Notes: a model not told the origin generated them from the sequence alone. 64,000 nt of DNA from Toxonevra muliebris (GCA_963691655.1 OY829326.1:117649388-117713387), one strand, 5' to 3'. Positions 47,232 to 58,869 are shown, counted from the stretch's first letter. Made by a program: numbers and translations.

Positions 47232-47694
47232 TAGAACGAAAGTATTAGCAAACAATTTACCACGGTGCGCGCTGAGCATGAGTGAGTATGTATGACGAGT
47301 ATGTGCTTGAAACTTGTTGGAATTTCGGAAATGAAGAATTTCCTGTATGTCGTCGCTTTTGCGCAAAAATTTGCGTTAATTATTACGCTACAGTCTGCCC
47401 TGCCGCTCCAGTGTACATCTGTGACAAAAAAGAAAATGTATACTGGTTGTAGCGGCTGTCGGTTGATACTCTCACTTGTGCTCCACTCGAAAAAATCCGA
47501 GCAGTATTGGATGAAATTAGCAAAAAGAATAAAGAATAGAAAAAATAACATACAAAAAAATTAAAAAAAACGCGCTCTGCAAATGCAAAGAAAAATTCTA
47601 AATTACCAAAATTTATTTGTTGAGAAATTCTCTATTGAAATTTACTTATTAAATTAAATGAAAAACTAAAATAAAGCAAACATTTTTAAATAAA

Positions 47695-47739
<45 letters not shown>

Positions 47740-48480
47740 ACGAAATATAAAACTGGCATAACCTAATTTTATAATTTAACTTAAACTCACATTTTAAATA
47801 ATATTACACCGCCACAATAGCAAATGTTCAGTAGCTTAATTTATTATTATCTTACAATAATTATCTTCTTTCGTTTTCTTCCACTTAGTTGAATGCATTT
47901 AATTTTAAGTCTTAGCAAATAGTATTATGTTTCTTTTCAAATTTCAATTGCATTGCAAAATAATAAATATTGCATAAACACACCACCATTTACCTCCTTT
48001 TAATCACTATAAGACAATAATAATATAACAACTTGAAAAATACATACATATGTATACCTTCGCATAACAAAATATAAATGCAATTATGAACACAACCACC
48101 CAACCATCACCGACCAACTAACCAACATCTCCACCTATAAAAATCAATATATATCTGTAGGTATAGTCCAATATTCAAGTATATTATGCAATTTTATTGA
48201 GAGTGTTTATTGAAGTGTTGTGATGTTGATTTTTAATTATTGTTTTTCTTTTTCATATGTATCTCCAAACATTATACAAGCAAAGCACTATAAAATGATG
48301 TGCATACTAACTAACCTTATAAAAATATAAATATGTATTGTCCTTGGTATACAAATTATGTAACTAATAAAAATTATTACAAATCATTAAATATAAACTT
48401 GTTTTATTCAAAGAAATATCAATTCAATGATGGTTCCTTGCCCATTTTATACTTTCCATTAAATATACAAAAATACAAAA
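47232..48480. other. 3' flank of the TCP11-like gene
   Basis: The region is AT-rich with probable polyadenylation signals on the plus strand, the first clear AATAAA lying near 47670. An (AT)n microsatellite occupies 47704-47736. No coding exon was recognised. The mature 3' end cannot be placed from sequence alone. Confidence 0.45.
47704..47736. repeat. (AT)n microsatellite
   Basis: An uninterrupted run of about 16 TA/AT dinucleotides lies in the 3' flank of the TCP11-like gene. Confidence 0.9.
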
Positions 48481-48824
48481 TAAATCACAAGCCCTCTGCA
48501 TTAAGCAATCGTAATTTTGGAATGAAATATCTGATTTGTATGTTTGAGTGCATTTTCGACCAGTATACACATTGATTTAAACTGTTCTCCTGGTCCAAGG
48601 TAGCTCCTTTTTTAATCGCATTTAAAAAATGTTGTAGACCCTCTAGAATATGACTCTTGTGGGAAAAGTTGGTCACGACCACTTGTTTTTATTCATGCTG
48701 CAACCACTTTCCAAAAATTTGTTGTACAGCGAATATTTATTTTGATTTCGTCATCTCGCACACATTTTGGTTCACCGAAACCTTATCTAACAGTCTAGAA
48801 ATCGAGGACCAATCGCCTTCGTAA

Positions 48825-48943
48825 TGCCTAGTTTTCACTATGTCAAATTCATTCAAATTTGCCAGCATGTTAACAAATTTCTTATAGGAAATTCTCTCTT
48901 CATCTCTTTTTGACAGGGAATATGACATAGTGGAAACCAGGCT
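48825..48943. repeat. very short MITE-like inverted repeat
   Basis: GCCTAGTTTTCACTATGTCA (from 48826) is inverted at the right end (to 48942: TGACATAGTGGAAACCAGGC) with two mismatches, enclosing about 70 bp. TAA flanks both sides one base out (48822-48824 and 48944-48946), compatible with a TWA target duplication. It has no coding capacity. Confidence 0.5.
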
Positions 48944-49600
48944 TAAATCTGAACAGATCAAGCTCGTTTTCGAGAATTATCTTATCTTTCAGATTGCACG
49001 GATGTGGCTCAAAATGCTCCAGAAGTATTTTTGTCTCTTTCTAACTATACTTTCTATAGTTATAACTCTATCGAAATAGAGCAAACAATGTTCCAAGGAC
49101 ACTCCGACAACGAGAAATTTGGGGGAAACTCCGGAAAATATGGAAAAGTTATGCAAAAATATTTGATTTAGGAAAGAAATGAAATGTAAGTATTCTACTA
49201 AAAATATCTATAATCGGTATATTATAATATAATAATATTTATCCACGAAGAAACTCAGAAAGCCCAAAAAATTGTGTCCATCTAGCATGTTCTAAACGAG
49301 CCGTGTCATGGCAAGTTTGTATATACACAGAAAATCACATGAGGAATCAACGACCTCATACGGAGTTCCCAATATTCAAAACTCGAAGAACTTATTTCTA
49401 CAAGTCTCAGGCTGGGTAATCTACTGAGGGTAACGTAAACGATTCCCAATTTCATTTGGCAAAGTGAGAACAGACCAGGGTACGAAAAAAAAAACACTTA
49501 CATACAGTACGTTACTGTTCTGTACTGTATTTTTTCGATATCCGTACGCTACATACATTAACACACGTACATTAACTCGCTTCATAGAGTTTGTGTACGT

Positions 49601-49766
49601 ACTACGTTTAGTGCTCTTTGAGTTTGTGTATGCATACCAAGCACAAACGACAACGCTATAAGTACACTACGTTCAGAGTTCTTTGAGTTTACTTATGCAT
49701 ACCGAGCACAAACGAAGTACGCTACAAGTACACTACGTTTAGTGTTTTTTGAGTTTGTGTATACAT
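49601..49766 (+). repeat. about 66-bp tandem repeat, 2.5 units, cut by a hAT element
   Basis: Units beginning ACTACGTT(T/C)AG start at 49601, 49666 and 49732. Each runs through TTTGAGTTT, ATGCATACC and GCACAAACGA. The third unit is interrupted at 49767 by the hAT element. The sequence resumes in inverted orientation after 50873. Confidence 0.7.
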
Positions 49767-50865
49767 CAGTGATGAAAAAGTAGGTACAATTGTACCTTTT
49801 TCCGACTTTTTCAAACTAGAAGGTACATTAGATACAATTGGTACATTTTAGGTACAATTTATGAATGTAAAACATGAAAAAAGAACATTTGGCGCGACTT
49901 TTATTTATAACGAGCGTGATGGATAAGTAAGTTTAATGATCAATAAAATTCTTGAAATTTTCCTTATTATATCTTGCTTGCTTTGGTTACGATGAAAAGT
50001 ACTTATGGTTTCAATTCCACTCACATATTGGATAAATAAATTTTTGTGTGAATATAATGCGAAATTTATAAATTTTTTAATAACAATGAACACGCACGAG
50101 ATGAGGTACCGCTAAAGGAAAAAAAAGCTTTCCGATTTTGAAAGAAGTGGAAACTGAAACAGAAATGGTTGAAGGAAGACCTTAAACAAGGCAAAAAGTG
50201 TATAATAACTGGCGTTTCTAGTTTCGGCAATTTAAACCATACTGAAAGACATGCAAAATCCAACCTGCATAAAAAAGCAAATGTTGCAAAATCTACCGTG
50301 AAAATTTCCAGCTATGCTAAATAAAATTCTGAAGAAAAGCGATTAACCAATTCGCTTGTGTTTATACATAGTTGAGCACAACTTGCCATTTACATGTGAA
50401 ATCGAAATGAAAGGAAATTTGCCGAAAAATATTTATAAACAGTGATATACAACACAATCTTAATTTTTCATCTGAGGCAACTGCCTCGTCAATTATAAGC
50501 GGAATTGAGAAACTCGCGATACAAATCACCACTTTTGGCATAACGCGTGTAGCAAATCAGTTTTTTTTTTTCCAAATTTCAGGAAGATTTCGGAACCGAG
50601 GTTCATTAAATGTAAAGAACGCAACTGATATATTTATTCTATCATTATTTGCATAATTTGTAAGCTTTGAGTAGAATGAATTAAATATATAGCGTGACGA
50701 ATTTTTCGCTATTTTTTTTTCTTTGTTTTACGTAGGTATACAAAATTTTAAATTGAAAAAAGCTATATACCAAGGAATTGTATTATTTTAGGTACATTGA
50801 AGCTCAAATAGGTACAATTTTTTCATAAATTAGGTACAATTTGAAATTTCGAAATTTCACCCCTG
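49767..50865 (+). mobile_element. hAT transposon, decayed, with perfect 8-bp target duplication
   Basis: The element begins CAGTGATGAAAAAGTAGG and ends AATTTCACCCCTG, whose complement CAGGGGTGAAATT matches the left end imperfectly. GTATACAT flanks it on both sides (49759-49766 and 50866-50873), the 8-bp duplication typical of hAT. Sub-terminal TAGGTACAATT boxes are repeated several times at both ends. Inside, around 50140-50285, one frame reads KWLKEDLKQGKKCIITGV followed by FGNLN and HAKSNLHKKA. This resembles the N-terminal zinc-finger region of a hAT transposase whose Cys pair is reduced. The catalytic domain is missing and stops are present, so it is non-autonomous. Confidence 0.75.
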
Positions 50866-50873
50866 GTATACAT

Positions 50874-50965
50874 ATATACAATCTTCGTTTGTTTTCGGTA
50901 TGTATACACAAATTCAACGAACACTAAACGTAGTGTACTTTTAGCGTACTCTGTTTGTGTACGCG
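50874..50965 (-). repeat. inverted arm of the 49601-49766 repeat
   Basis: On the minus strand this reads CAAACAGAGTACGCTA, AAGTACACTACGTTTAGTG and TTTGTGTATACATACCGA, which is the unit found on the plus strand at 49601-49766. The hAT element therefore sits near the centre of a palindrome-like arrangement. Confidence 0.65.
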
Positions 50966-51229
50966 TACAGATGCAGAGCATGAATTTGAAAACGAAATTT
51001 TCGAACTCATACTGTTTTCAAGAAATTATAGACTGAAATGGAAAATTCTTCTTTTTTTTTATTTATTTTGCGGTTTTTTATTTTTCAAAATATACAAATG
51101 AAAGCTCATATATTCCTCTTCTACTCCCAATTTCAAGCTTTTCAAAATTCATTTTTTTCGAAGTTATTCATGGACATACTTCACTCTAACGCCACCAGTA
51201 TCCCGCACGCCCCGGCCCTAGACTAGCTC

Positions 51230-53138
51230 ATTTATTATTGCAATAAGAATTTAAATTTGTAATTGAAAGTACGAAATTGAATTAAAAATCAATTACGATA
51301 TTGAAATAAATGAAATTAAATCGTATTAATTCATTTTCTTGGGACTTACGGAAAAAAAAGTATTTCACCTTCTTTATCGGCTGAAACTTCACTCATAAGG
51401 CTCTAGTTATATTGGGAGTATGCTTAGCGAACATTACGGAATTGTTGTTGCACCGAATACAAAGAGAGTGTTTTTACTCACTCTCACATCCAACACGATA
51501 TGCTCGGTATATTCTACACCGAGCACGCCGAGTTTCCTTACTGCCAAAAGTAAAATGAGAATTGTAGAGAGCAAGTAGATTTTTTACATATCTCTCTACA
51601 AAATTTGCATACATCAATCTCACTTGGTACTGATTGCCTTGTCTATCGTAATAGGAAAGAATGAGACAATGCTATACTGTGCAATGCAGAAGGATGTTTT
51701 TGTGGGGGGAAGGGCTATAAATTTGAGGAGATGTGACCCGCATTGACGTGTCGGCCATTTTGTCACATATCAATAATTCAAGAGAGTTCAGATAAAGAGA
51801 AACAAACCATTTGCTATATTAATTTTTTTACACATTTCATTTATTTAAAACAAAAACAAATTGAACATTAAAAAATATACGCAATAATAATAGTATGTAG
51901 TAATAATAATAATAATAATAGTATAAGGAATATTGATTATTTTCTTTTTTTCTTCGATTCTTTTCTACTTTTTATTTAGATTAGATTTTAATTCGAATGA
52001 TAAATATACCAACGGAATAATTAATACATGATATATATTTATATATTTAATAGTACAATATATTTATTTAGTAGTAGTTGTTTTTCCAAAACTTATTACA
52101 GCTATTCTTCTTTATTTCACAATTACAATTATTCCAAATTTGTATGTATAAAATCCGAACGTTGAAAAATATGCACCTTGTGTATTTAGATAAATAAATA
52201 CCAGAACACTCGTGCTGTAGCAATGTGAGATCACTGACTACTGAGCAATTCTCGGCATAAAGGAAGAGTGAGGGATGTATGGGGTGGGGTAATCAATTGG
52301 CATACATTTAATTTTTTGTGTTTGTTTTTATATTACTTTAAAAGAATCATCTAAAAATAAATATAGCCTAAAAACAAATATAGAATTGAAAAACATTGCA
52401 ATGTGAGCATAACCAATTGCATTTAAAAATAAAATAAAGGAAAAATATTTCCATATGTGGCATTATCACTGACCGATTATCTGATGACCAAGGAAGTATT
52501 TAGTTAGTTAAATTAAAAAAACTGAGGTCGTCTGATTTACCGATAAACGAGTTCTCTTATTTAAATGGATTTCCAAAATTCTAAAATACGCATCTCTAAT
52601 AAATCTATCGCTATTTATTAGAAAACGTTTGCTCAAACTGTTTGAAATACAATAAGCGGATTCCTATAAACGCGTAAATGCCTCGTAAACTCGAAAAATG
52701 GGTAAACTGGTCAAAATACATATGAAATTTGACAGTAAGTTCACGTGTTTATACAGCTTACAAGATTTACGAGTTTACAGGAATTCGCTTAATAATTGCA
52801 CAGAAATATATTAAATTACAATTTCAATCGATAAGATAATGTTTTTGATAATATCGCAATGTTACAAATTTTTAATCGAATTTGTTTTTTTATCATAGAA
52901 TCAAAAGAAGGCAAAAAGTGAGAAAATTATTGCGGAATGATATTTTTCGTGTCTTGAGAAGAGTATCTAAATTTTGATAAATTTGGTTTTGTTTTTGATA
53001 TTTTTTTTGTTTTGTTTTTTTTTTTTTTTGGTTGCAAGAGCAGCGACTTAAATGTATACTCCTATATTCCATGGCAATACACAATATAGCTGCATACATA
53101 TATATTTGTCTCGGTACTGTAGATCGAATAACGAGACT
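51230..53138. other. AT-rich 3' flank of eas, no gene recognised
   Basis: The region contains AT-rich sequence with a short TAA/AAT tract (51899-51921) and a T-rich run (53010-53030). CGATATGCTCGG...ACACCGAGCACGCCGAG (51499-51533) resembles 33989-34021, a weak dispersed repeat. The eas 3' untranslated region lies at the right edge (minus strand). Confidence 0.4.
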
Positions 53139-56100
53139 TTAACTGCTGCCGTTGTTGCTTCCATTGATGTTCAATGCAATAAATTCATCTTTTCTAGCCA
53201 AGTACTCCTTGTAGCGCATTAAGCCATATCTGAAATGTTTAGCAAAAAATTGAAATAAAATAAACAAATACAAACAAGGATACGTAACGAAATGAAAAAG
53301 TTTCTAATTGTTCCGTTGAGTTTTATTCCAAATGAAAATTTATTGTTCTGATAGGAGTGTTCTTTTTAAACTTTTTATAACAACATTTGAATTCTTTCGA
53401 AGGTTACACTTTTCTTTTTATGAAATCTGTCACATTCATAAATCCAATACAAAAAAAATGGTGAGAGAAATCGTCGTGCGTCCTCGTATATGCTGAAGAA
53501 AGCATATATATGTATATGCGAAGTACAATTGTACACATTTTTTGATTTTCTCTTGCGTTGAGCACTTTGAAGGGAAATTACTTCAGCGGGGCTGTGAATT
53601 GAAAATTTTGCAACGGAAACGAGCTTTCAACTATACTCCTACTGTGAGTGCCTGCAGAAAAATAAATATATGAAATAAGACTTATTTATAAGGCGATCTT
53701 TGCTATAACAGTTGCTTCGAAAGTAAGGCTTACTTAGGTCCGTAAGTGTGAACCTATCGTAGTAACAGTTTTCTATTTTATGTCTTTAATCATTCGGAGT
53801 TTCTAATGAAACTCAAGAATCTAAAAATTCTAATATTTATTAGAATTGCTGAACTTACAATGTATGTGCATAGAAAATGGGTGGTCGATTCTACTTCAAC
53901 TTTGTTTTCGCAATTTCTACAGCCTTCTTCCATGGGTCCCAATAGTAGAGGAACTTGTTACCACTACCATTATATCTATATACGATCTGTCTAAATAAAG
54001 TAGCCTCTTGGAGAGTTTTAAATCTAGTTAACCAAGTTTGCTTGGTGTATCCGTAGGTAGTCATGGTTTTGATTAAACTGAAGAACAAAGCTTTGATCAA
54101 TAGCTATTTCCTTAAGACCCTGCGTTCGATCTTTGACTGTATTTAGTGATGATTTGATACAAGTAAATACTCGATACTTTTCATTCGATTCAAGTACTTT
54201 TTTTACTCGATGCTATACCATAAGTATTTTACTTAGTATCGGAAAAAAGGATCAGTATCGGATACTCGGTACTTTTGGAAAAACTTTTAAAAAACTGAAA
54301 TATTGCTATACAATATTTAAAACAATCAGTAATATATTTCAAATTGAAGTTAACGTCATATCTATTTGATTCACGTGTTTTCAGTAGAAATATCTCAAAA
54401 CCATAATGTATAGGCGAAAAACTCGTGCTGAATAGTGTAAACTGTATGCTCAACCATGTGGTATCACAATGGGCCGTTCTGGCCTGAATGTGTTCCTCGA
54501 CAGCCACTTAAAAAGAAGCATAATTTCTCTTTAAACGAGTATTCGATACAAGTACATATTCGATACTTTTTTTTGATATTTTCGGTAGCATCGATACTTT
54601 TATTCGATGCAAGTAATGAGTAAAAGTATCGATACTATGTGTGTATCGAATCAACACTAACTGTAGTCGAATGTCCTGATTGAACGAATTTGAGTTTGAT
54701 ATTACGACGTTCTTTCGACAGCTATTGTGAATTTCACCCATTTTGGCTTGTTCACGATAGTATATTTCTATCAGCTGGTCGTCATTTTGAAAAATAAATA
54801 CAATTTGTTAAAAATTAAGTGGAAAAAATAAGAGCAAATTAGTTATGACTACAACGGAATTATGGTTTAACGATTCATCAGAACAGGATGAGAGCTTGAT
54901 GGAACTGACTAGAAGTAGAAAACGATTAAGTGCAGCCTTTTGAAGAAGCTTTGGCATTAACGAAATTTGTGTAAAGATTTCTACAGAACTTTCGGCTGTC
55001 CAAAGAGGCTTGATGACCACTACAGATGAACTGCTGAAACAAAGCACATGAGCAAAATCAATTCCAAACATATTAAATTTGCCAACAGTTCTGCGATTTT
55101 GTGCTCAGAGATCAAACCAATTAAGCATTGGGAATGAGAATACTTTTGGACTTGCATAGCCCAACGGTGTCTGTGGTGAAATCAGAGGCTTTAGATGTCC
55201 AGGAAAAATGTATTTGCCAAAGATGAATAAAATTCAATTATACGGAGGCTGAACTCCAACTAGTAAAAGTATATTTTGTTGATAAAAGCAGAATGCCGGG
55301 AATTATTGGCTGGTCCTACACCATTTAGTTCCCACGAGAATTCTTCCCATATCTTCGTCGTCAGAACTTTTGAGGAAATACCCTTTGCAATCAGAGGATA
55401 AGCTTCCATCAATGACACAAGTTTCTCTAACTGCAATTTATTGCTCACCACTTTAGACCTGCATAAAATTTGCAAAAACCTATTAAAATTCGTTTTTAGT
55501 CCTCAAAAAATGGCGAAATACTTACATTTTTAACAATTATTACTCAACATGCACCGTATCGAAAGCAAAAATGTCTTCGACAAAAAATTCGATGCGCAAC
55601 GAAAATTTCGACAGAGTTGCACGGCTCATAATAACTTTACATTCGATATTCGATCTTCAATAACCAGCGAAGATCAAACGTCGAAAGGAGCTCAGAATAG
55701 GGGCCTAAATCTAATAAGTGTTCCTAGATTTGCTGATCTCAAAACTGAAGACCATCAATTCTAGGTAGGTATATGTTAAAATGTCTTCAGTTAATCAGCA
55801 CGTTGAAATTAATCAGAAATGATCTGAAAAAAAATGTAAAAGGTATTGCCCAATGTAATATACAACTAGCCAGCAGGATACTGAGGCATGCCTTTTTTTT
55901 TTTTTTGATAGAAGAATATCGATTTTGCTGTTTCTTGCCAGCTCATTAGCCTTGCAGCTTTTCGCGACATATTTGTGACCGCGAATATACTGTTGGTGGA
56001 CATAAAACTACATAGCCATCAGGTTTTAATACACATATATTCTGACCCCGTACCATATTTACTTTTAACCGAGATAGTGTTTCTTGTAATACGGTGATCA

Positions 56101-58417
56101 GGGAGACAGAAAAATAGGTTAATCTTTTAATGTTCAGAAACACTGTGGCAATAAGTTTGGCGCATACATATTATCCGTAATTTATTCTTTCTTAGAGGGA
56201 ATTGAAATTTAGCTAAGCAATGACTGAAAATTCTTTGAGAGGAAACGTCTTAAGCAGAGATCTTTAAATTCTAAACTATTTAATTTCGAGATTTTTTCAG
56301 AATTATCATTTCATTCATTCCGTTCCGCACCCCTGTATAATAATAATAATATTTTTTAATTAATTTTGACACAACAACTTACTCAACATAATCAAAATCA
56401 ATGGTGGAATGTTCCGCTTGTATTAGACTCCAAATAATCCAAAAGAGATGAGCTGCCATTGCAAATTGATTTACCTGCACATATAGACGTTCCACTTCGG
56501 CATCGGTAATGTGTGCACGCCTCAAATACGCTTGAAGATATACACGCAGCCATTGCAATTGAAATTCACGTTTTGGATAACGTGAAAAGTCAACTTCATC
56601 GACACCAGCAAATTCACAAAAATGATTACCAATATCGAATGCCTGAAAATTGTAGTCTGCATATTCGTAGTCAATGAAATTCACTGTTTTCTGAGATTCC
56701 ATATAAACAATATTGCCCAATAAGAGATCATTGTGTGCGAATACAACTGGACTGCCCAAAGTTTCCAAACGTTTGTAGAGCGATGCGAATTCATCACGCA
56801 TCCGTGTTATCGGTAGAAATGTCCCTTCAATTCTATATATTTATAGAGATATTTGTGTGTGTGTGTGTGTGTGTGTGGAGTGAAAGAAGATGTGCGCGCG
56901 CGCCAGAGTTTGGAGCACACACACACACAGAAAAGAAAAAGAACCATAAATTATAATATATTAGAAATGACTGCATTATCAAATCCATCATCACATTTGT
57001 TAAGATTAATTTTATATTATTTTTAAAAAAATAAATGAAAAGAAAAATCAAATATGTACATAGCTGCGTTTTCTTCAAACTTCACTAAAACTCATTCATT
57101 TCGAACACATTCATATTTAAATGGTATATTGTAAAAAAGAAAAATGTATCATGTGTTCTAAGTATTTTTATTTATTAAAATTAAACTGGACAATAGATGT
57201 CGCTCTGTGCAAAGTTTTAAAAGCATTGCAATTCATTTGCAGGAATTTAAACTCATTCTAGACTAGAATACTACAAATAATTATTATTAATTTTATACTA
57301 GTTATGATAGGCTTTTGTTATATCGAAGATTTTAATCAGCAAAAAAAAAATGTTATCAGAAGCAATAAAATTTGTTGTTGTTTTAGTTGATTTTTGTTGA
57401 AAAAAACACAGCTAATAATAATTAATAAAAAACGGCAAAGAAATTACTATTTTTTCATGGAATTCGAGAAACGAACAACGTAACGACAACGAACGACAAT
57501 TAACGAACGAGGAGAGCAATGTGTGAAAATGTGTTCGCTTCGTTTCGCTTCGGATTAGCACATGCCGCCCAATTCAGCGAGCCGCGCACAAGCAAGCGGA
57601 GAGGGAGGGAAACCGAATCGTGAGATCGATCGATCGTGTGCGAACGTTGACGAGAGAGTAACCGAGAACATGCGCGAACATACCCTCGTCGTCCTCGCCG
57701 CCGTCGCCCCCATCCTAGTCCTTCTTTCTTTTTTGTATGTGTGTATTTGGGGCCTACAAAATAATGATTTTGCATGTGACGAAAACAAAATTTCGAATTA
57801 TTTTGATGTGACAAATGTTGAAATTACCTTTTGTGTTTTTCAGCATTACTAAACCTCTCAGGTACTAAATCCATGAAGCTTTGTGTTTTCTTCCATAGCA
57901 TTGGCACTGGCGATTCTCCGACCACCTGCTCATGTTGTGGCTCACCAGGGATACCCTCAACTTTAACCACGCGATGCATTTCGGCCATGCGTCGTGCTAC
58001 CAAACGCCATACTTCTGGCCGTAAAACATTACTCGTATTCAATGTTATCCCAGGTACATAATCATAGGCTAAACCATTTTTGAATGTGGCATATAGAGAG
58101 GGTGCAAATCCGTATGAATGTAATAGTAAAATGTTACGCCTTTCAGCTTTACGATCGATCAACAGATCCGTTTTATTTCCATAGACACGAACCAGAACTA
58201 CGTTATCGGTGGGCTCTGGTGGTGTATTTGCTGACTCTTCATCTTCTTCTGGCTCTTCAGTGTCATCTTCTGAAGAACCATTGTTGCTTGAATCATTGCT
58301 GTATGGAGTAGGGGAAGAGCCATTTGAGTTTCCATTTGTGTTATTGCCATTGGTCTGAGTAGTTGTTGGTGTGTTGAAGCAACCAACAAGTTTATTCGTA
58401 ATGCCATCGGTAAATTT
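53139..58417 (-). CDS. eas: ethanolamine kinase easily shocked, last three coding exons
   Basis: The enzyme phosphorylates ethanolamine in the first step of the CDP-ethanolamine (Kennedy) pathway. The exons in order are 57828-58417, 56383-56832 and 53139-53229, giving 376 residues plus a stop, with GT-AG borders and phases 2 and 2. The present part starts at KFTDGITNKLVGC in the N-lobe and continues with VVLVRVYGNKTDLLIDR. It keeps the catalytic loop FAHNDLLLGN (His230, Asp232 and Asn237 of the partial chain) and the metal-binding FIDYEYADYNFQAFDIGNHF. It ends with LMRYKEYLARKDEF. Between VGCF and NVVLV is an insert of about 56 residues rich in Asn/Ser/Thr and then Glu/Asp, a region that is also long and variable in Drosophila Eas. 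The N-terminal exon or exons upstream of 58417 were not found and may lie beyond the window. Confidence 0.94.
54144..54659. mobile_element. hAT-type MITE with 8-bp target duplication
   Basis: The left end TAGTGATGATTTGATACA (54144) and the complement of the right end TAGTGTTGATTCGATACA (to 54659) agree at 16 of 18 bases. They are followed by repeated (T)ATTCGATAC and CGATACTTTT boxes on both sides. The flanks are ACTGTATT (54136-54143) and ACTGTAGT (54660-54667), 7 of 8 identical, the size expected of hAT. Inside, an inverted copy of GGCCCATTGTGATACCA-type SINE sequence (54452-54508) appears to be a nested insertion. It lies in the last intron of eas. Confidence 0.65.
55260..55527 (-). CDS. 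Myb/SANT-like (zeste-type) DNA-binding mini-gene
   Basis: The frame 55260-55458 reads KVVSNKLQLEKLVSLMEA, then YPLIAKGIS, KIWEEFSWELNGVGP and a stop. This is the first two helices of the Myb/SANT-like domain found in zeste-like insect proteins and transposon-linked factors. A clean acceptor (GCAG) precedes base 55458, and a donor AAAAT|GTAAGT lies at 55526. Joining them creates ATG TCT AAA, so the start codon AT|G would be split by a 67-bp intron and the reading frame stays exact (66 residues). The domain is cut before its third helix. It lies in the last eas intron on the same strand. It is likely a truncated transposon- or retro-derived gene, and expression is unknown. Confidence 0.4.
56854..56877. 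repeat. (TG)n microsatellite beside an eas splice acceptor
   Basis: An uninterrupted TG run lies here, with a second CA run nearby (56917-56929). On the transcribed (minus) strand these are CA repeats within about 20-100 nt upstream of the exon acceptor at 56832. Confidence 0.85.
57500..57725. promoter_or_regulatory. GC-rich island in an eas intron, candidate internal promoter
   Basis: The stretch is markedly richer in G/C and CpG than everything around it. It includes GCGAGCCGCGCACAAGC, GATCGATCGATCG, GAGAGAGTAACCGAG and CCTCGTCGTCCTCGCCGCC. Fly 5' untranslated regions and promoters often look like this. Open frames through it on both strands (for example 57500-57814 minus) are Arg/Ser-rich and unlike known proteins. 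It could be an alternative first exon of eas or an overlapping gene; this is inference. Confidence 0.25.
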
Positions 58418-58744
58418 CTGAAGAAAAAGAAAGAGAAAGATATTGGAGATATTATAAACATTCGATATATTATAAATTAAGGAAATAACTAAAGGATTTT
58501 TTAAAGAGAAACAGATAAAGACTTCCAATATTATTGAGTGACGACGAAGAACTCTTCTCTAATACATATTATTTGCATTAGAGATTTATTCATTAACTTA
58601 TATATATGCATGGATAACTGTTCTTGCAACAAGTTTCTTAATAACGAGGAATAATGACTTTATAGATTTTACTGGAACAAGGATTGTTTGCATAGTTGTC
58701 GCCCATTAAGTAATGCGACGGAAATATATAATTCACCACATCAT

Positions 58745-58860
58745 GGTGTAATACGATAAGGTAAATAGCAAGGTGAATTTATATAAGGTGGAGTTACCAG
58801 CAACTCATTCTTTTTCTTCTTTTTAATGGCACCATTTTTTTCGTGGTGAGGAACGCTGGC
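58745..58860 (+). repeat. third copy of the AAGGTGAATTTATA repeat
   Basis: AGCAAGGTGAATTTATATAA and GGTGGAGTTACCAGCAACTC match 8507-8552. The next part, ATGGCACCATTTTTTTC, GTGGTGA and GAACGCTGG, matches 46372-46410. It is a dispersed repeat family with three copies in the window. The complete ends are not clear here. Confidence 0.5.
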
Positions 58861-58869
58861 TGTCAAAAC

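Noticed and set aside
57500..57852. Overlapping 104- and 96-codon frames in the GC-rich island
   Set aside because: Open on both strands because of GC content. The Arg/Ser-rich translations match nothing I know and the region is intronic to eas.
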